A stretch of 64,000 nt of DNA from the NCBI RefSeq assembly GCF_024753255.1, contig NZ_JANUHA010000001.1:310001-374000 (forward strand), given 5' to 3'. The notes beneath the pieces are model-generated. The model saw only the letters and a program-made list of their open reading frames with translations. It searched no databases and had not been told where the DNA came from. Source of the stretch: Massilia agri. Lineage in GTDB: Bacteria; Pseudomonadota; Gammaproteobacteria; Burkholderiales; Burkholderiaceae_D. A program made the position numbers and the translations under genes. Of this stretch, positions 63,742-64,000 are shown piece by piece (the first letter of the stretch is position 1; every line of letters starts with the position of its first letter).

Positions 63742-64000
63742 ATGGCATCCGTCATCAACACCAACATCGCTTCGCTCAACTCGCAACGTAACCTGACCTC
63801 GTCGCAGACCTCGCTGACCACTTCCCTGCAGCGTCTGTCCTCGGGTCTGCGCATCAACAGCGCCAAGGACGATGCAGCCGGCCTGGCGATTTCGGACCGC
63901 ATGAATTCGCAAATCCGCGGGATGAACCAAGCTTCCCGTAACGCCAACGACGGCGTCTCGATGGCCCAAACCGCAGAAGGCGCTCTGGCTAACTCGGGCG
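63742..64000 (+). CDS. fliC: Flagellin, N-terminal part (cut by window edge)
   Basis: Filament protein of the flagellum. Only 86 residues are visible. They are the conserved D0/D1 start: [59 protein letters not shown] ribosome site lies before the ATG at 63742. FliB, encoded just upstream, is its likely modifier; the GT41 protein at 53.7 kb is a speculative second one. Confidence 0.96.
   Translation, partial: MASVINTNIASLNSQRNLTSSQTSLTTSLQRLSSGLRINSAKDDAAGLAISDRMNSQIRGMNQASRNANDGVSMAQTAEGALANSG

Overview
The window is a GC-rich chromosomal segment from a betaproteobacterium of the order Burkholderiales, most likely family Oxalobacteraceae and close to Massilia. This rests on the gene order (yicC-gmk-rpoZ-spoT beside a Ser/Thr kinase, a PP2C phosphatase, rph, rdgB and hemW; edd-eda divergent from pgi-lactonase-zwf-hexR) and on the style of the proteins. 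I recognised no phage, insertion sequence, CRISPR array, rRNA or tRNA gene.

Layout. 1-3.9 kb: hrpA (cut by the left edge), divergent argA, then yggX. 4-10.8 kb: a transcription-factor/degenerate-GGDEF pair facing away from a TonB receptor-phytase operon, then a small lipoprotein. 10.8-15.8 kb: rpiA, divergent from a MacA/MacB-type exporter operon that ends in an acetyltransferase, and a DUF1203-like gene that looks frameshifted. 15.8-20.4 kb: an unrecognised membrane protein, a secreted cyanophycinase-like peptidase, and a response regulator plus membrane diguanylate cyclase that seems to start at ATT. 20.4-30.4 kb: central carbon metabolism (edd, eda, pgi, an SMP-30 lactonase, zwf, hexR, a free-methionine sulfoxide reductase, tal), with HexR-like 15-bp boxes before edd, pgi and zwf. 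30.5-37.3 kb: TetR regulator divergent from an AcrAB-OprM-type tripartite efflux operon. 37.3-43.9 kb: old yellow enzyme plus RidA-like protein divergent from a LysR regulator, a thioesterase, an M28-peptidase-like protein that has lost its metal ligands, hemW-rdgB, and a Sel1-like protein. 43.9-51.1 kb: rph, PP2C phosphatase and Ser/Thr kinase divergent from yicC, gmk, rpoZ and spoT. 51.1-64 kb: an unknown protein, a chemoreceptor, a TPR/GT41 glycosyltransferase, a YciI-like protein, heme oxygenase, greB, a membrane protein with a two-component system, a cytoplasmic diguanylate cyclase with a sigma54-like promoter, a FliB-type flagellin methylase, and the start of flagellin behind a sigma28-like promoter.

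How the parts fit. Glucose is routed through the Entner-Doudoroff and pentose-phosphate pathways under HexR, with an SMP-30 lactonase where a 6-phosphogluconolactonase would be expected. Three GGDEF proteins, a chemoreceptor, a two-component system and flagellin with its methylase suggest control of motile versus sessile life.

The least explained signals are non-coding. Three intergenic palindromic elements (26294-26425, 30405-30553, 47638-47725) share ends and internal words. Two of them carry a central hairpin whose paired bases differ but still pair. A separate palindrome family lies at 37331-37486, with a related sequence at 40043-40060. Several of these repeats contain the stop codon of the gene next to them. 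None could be searched against the rest of the genome here.
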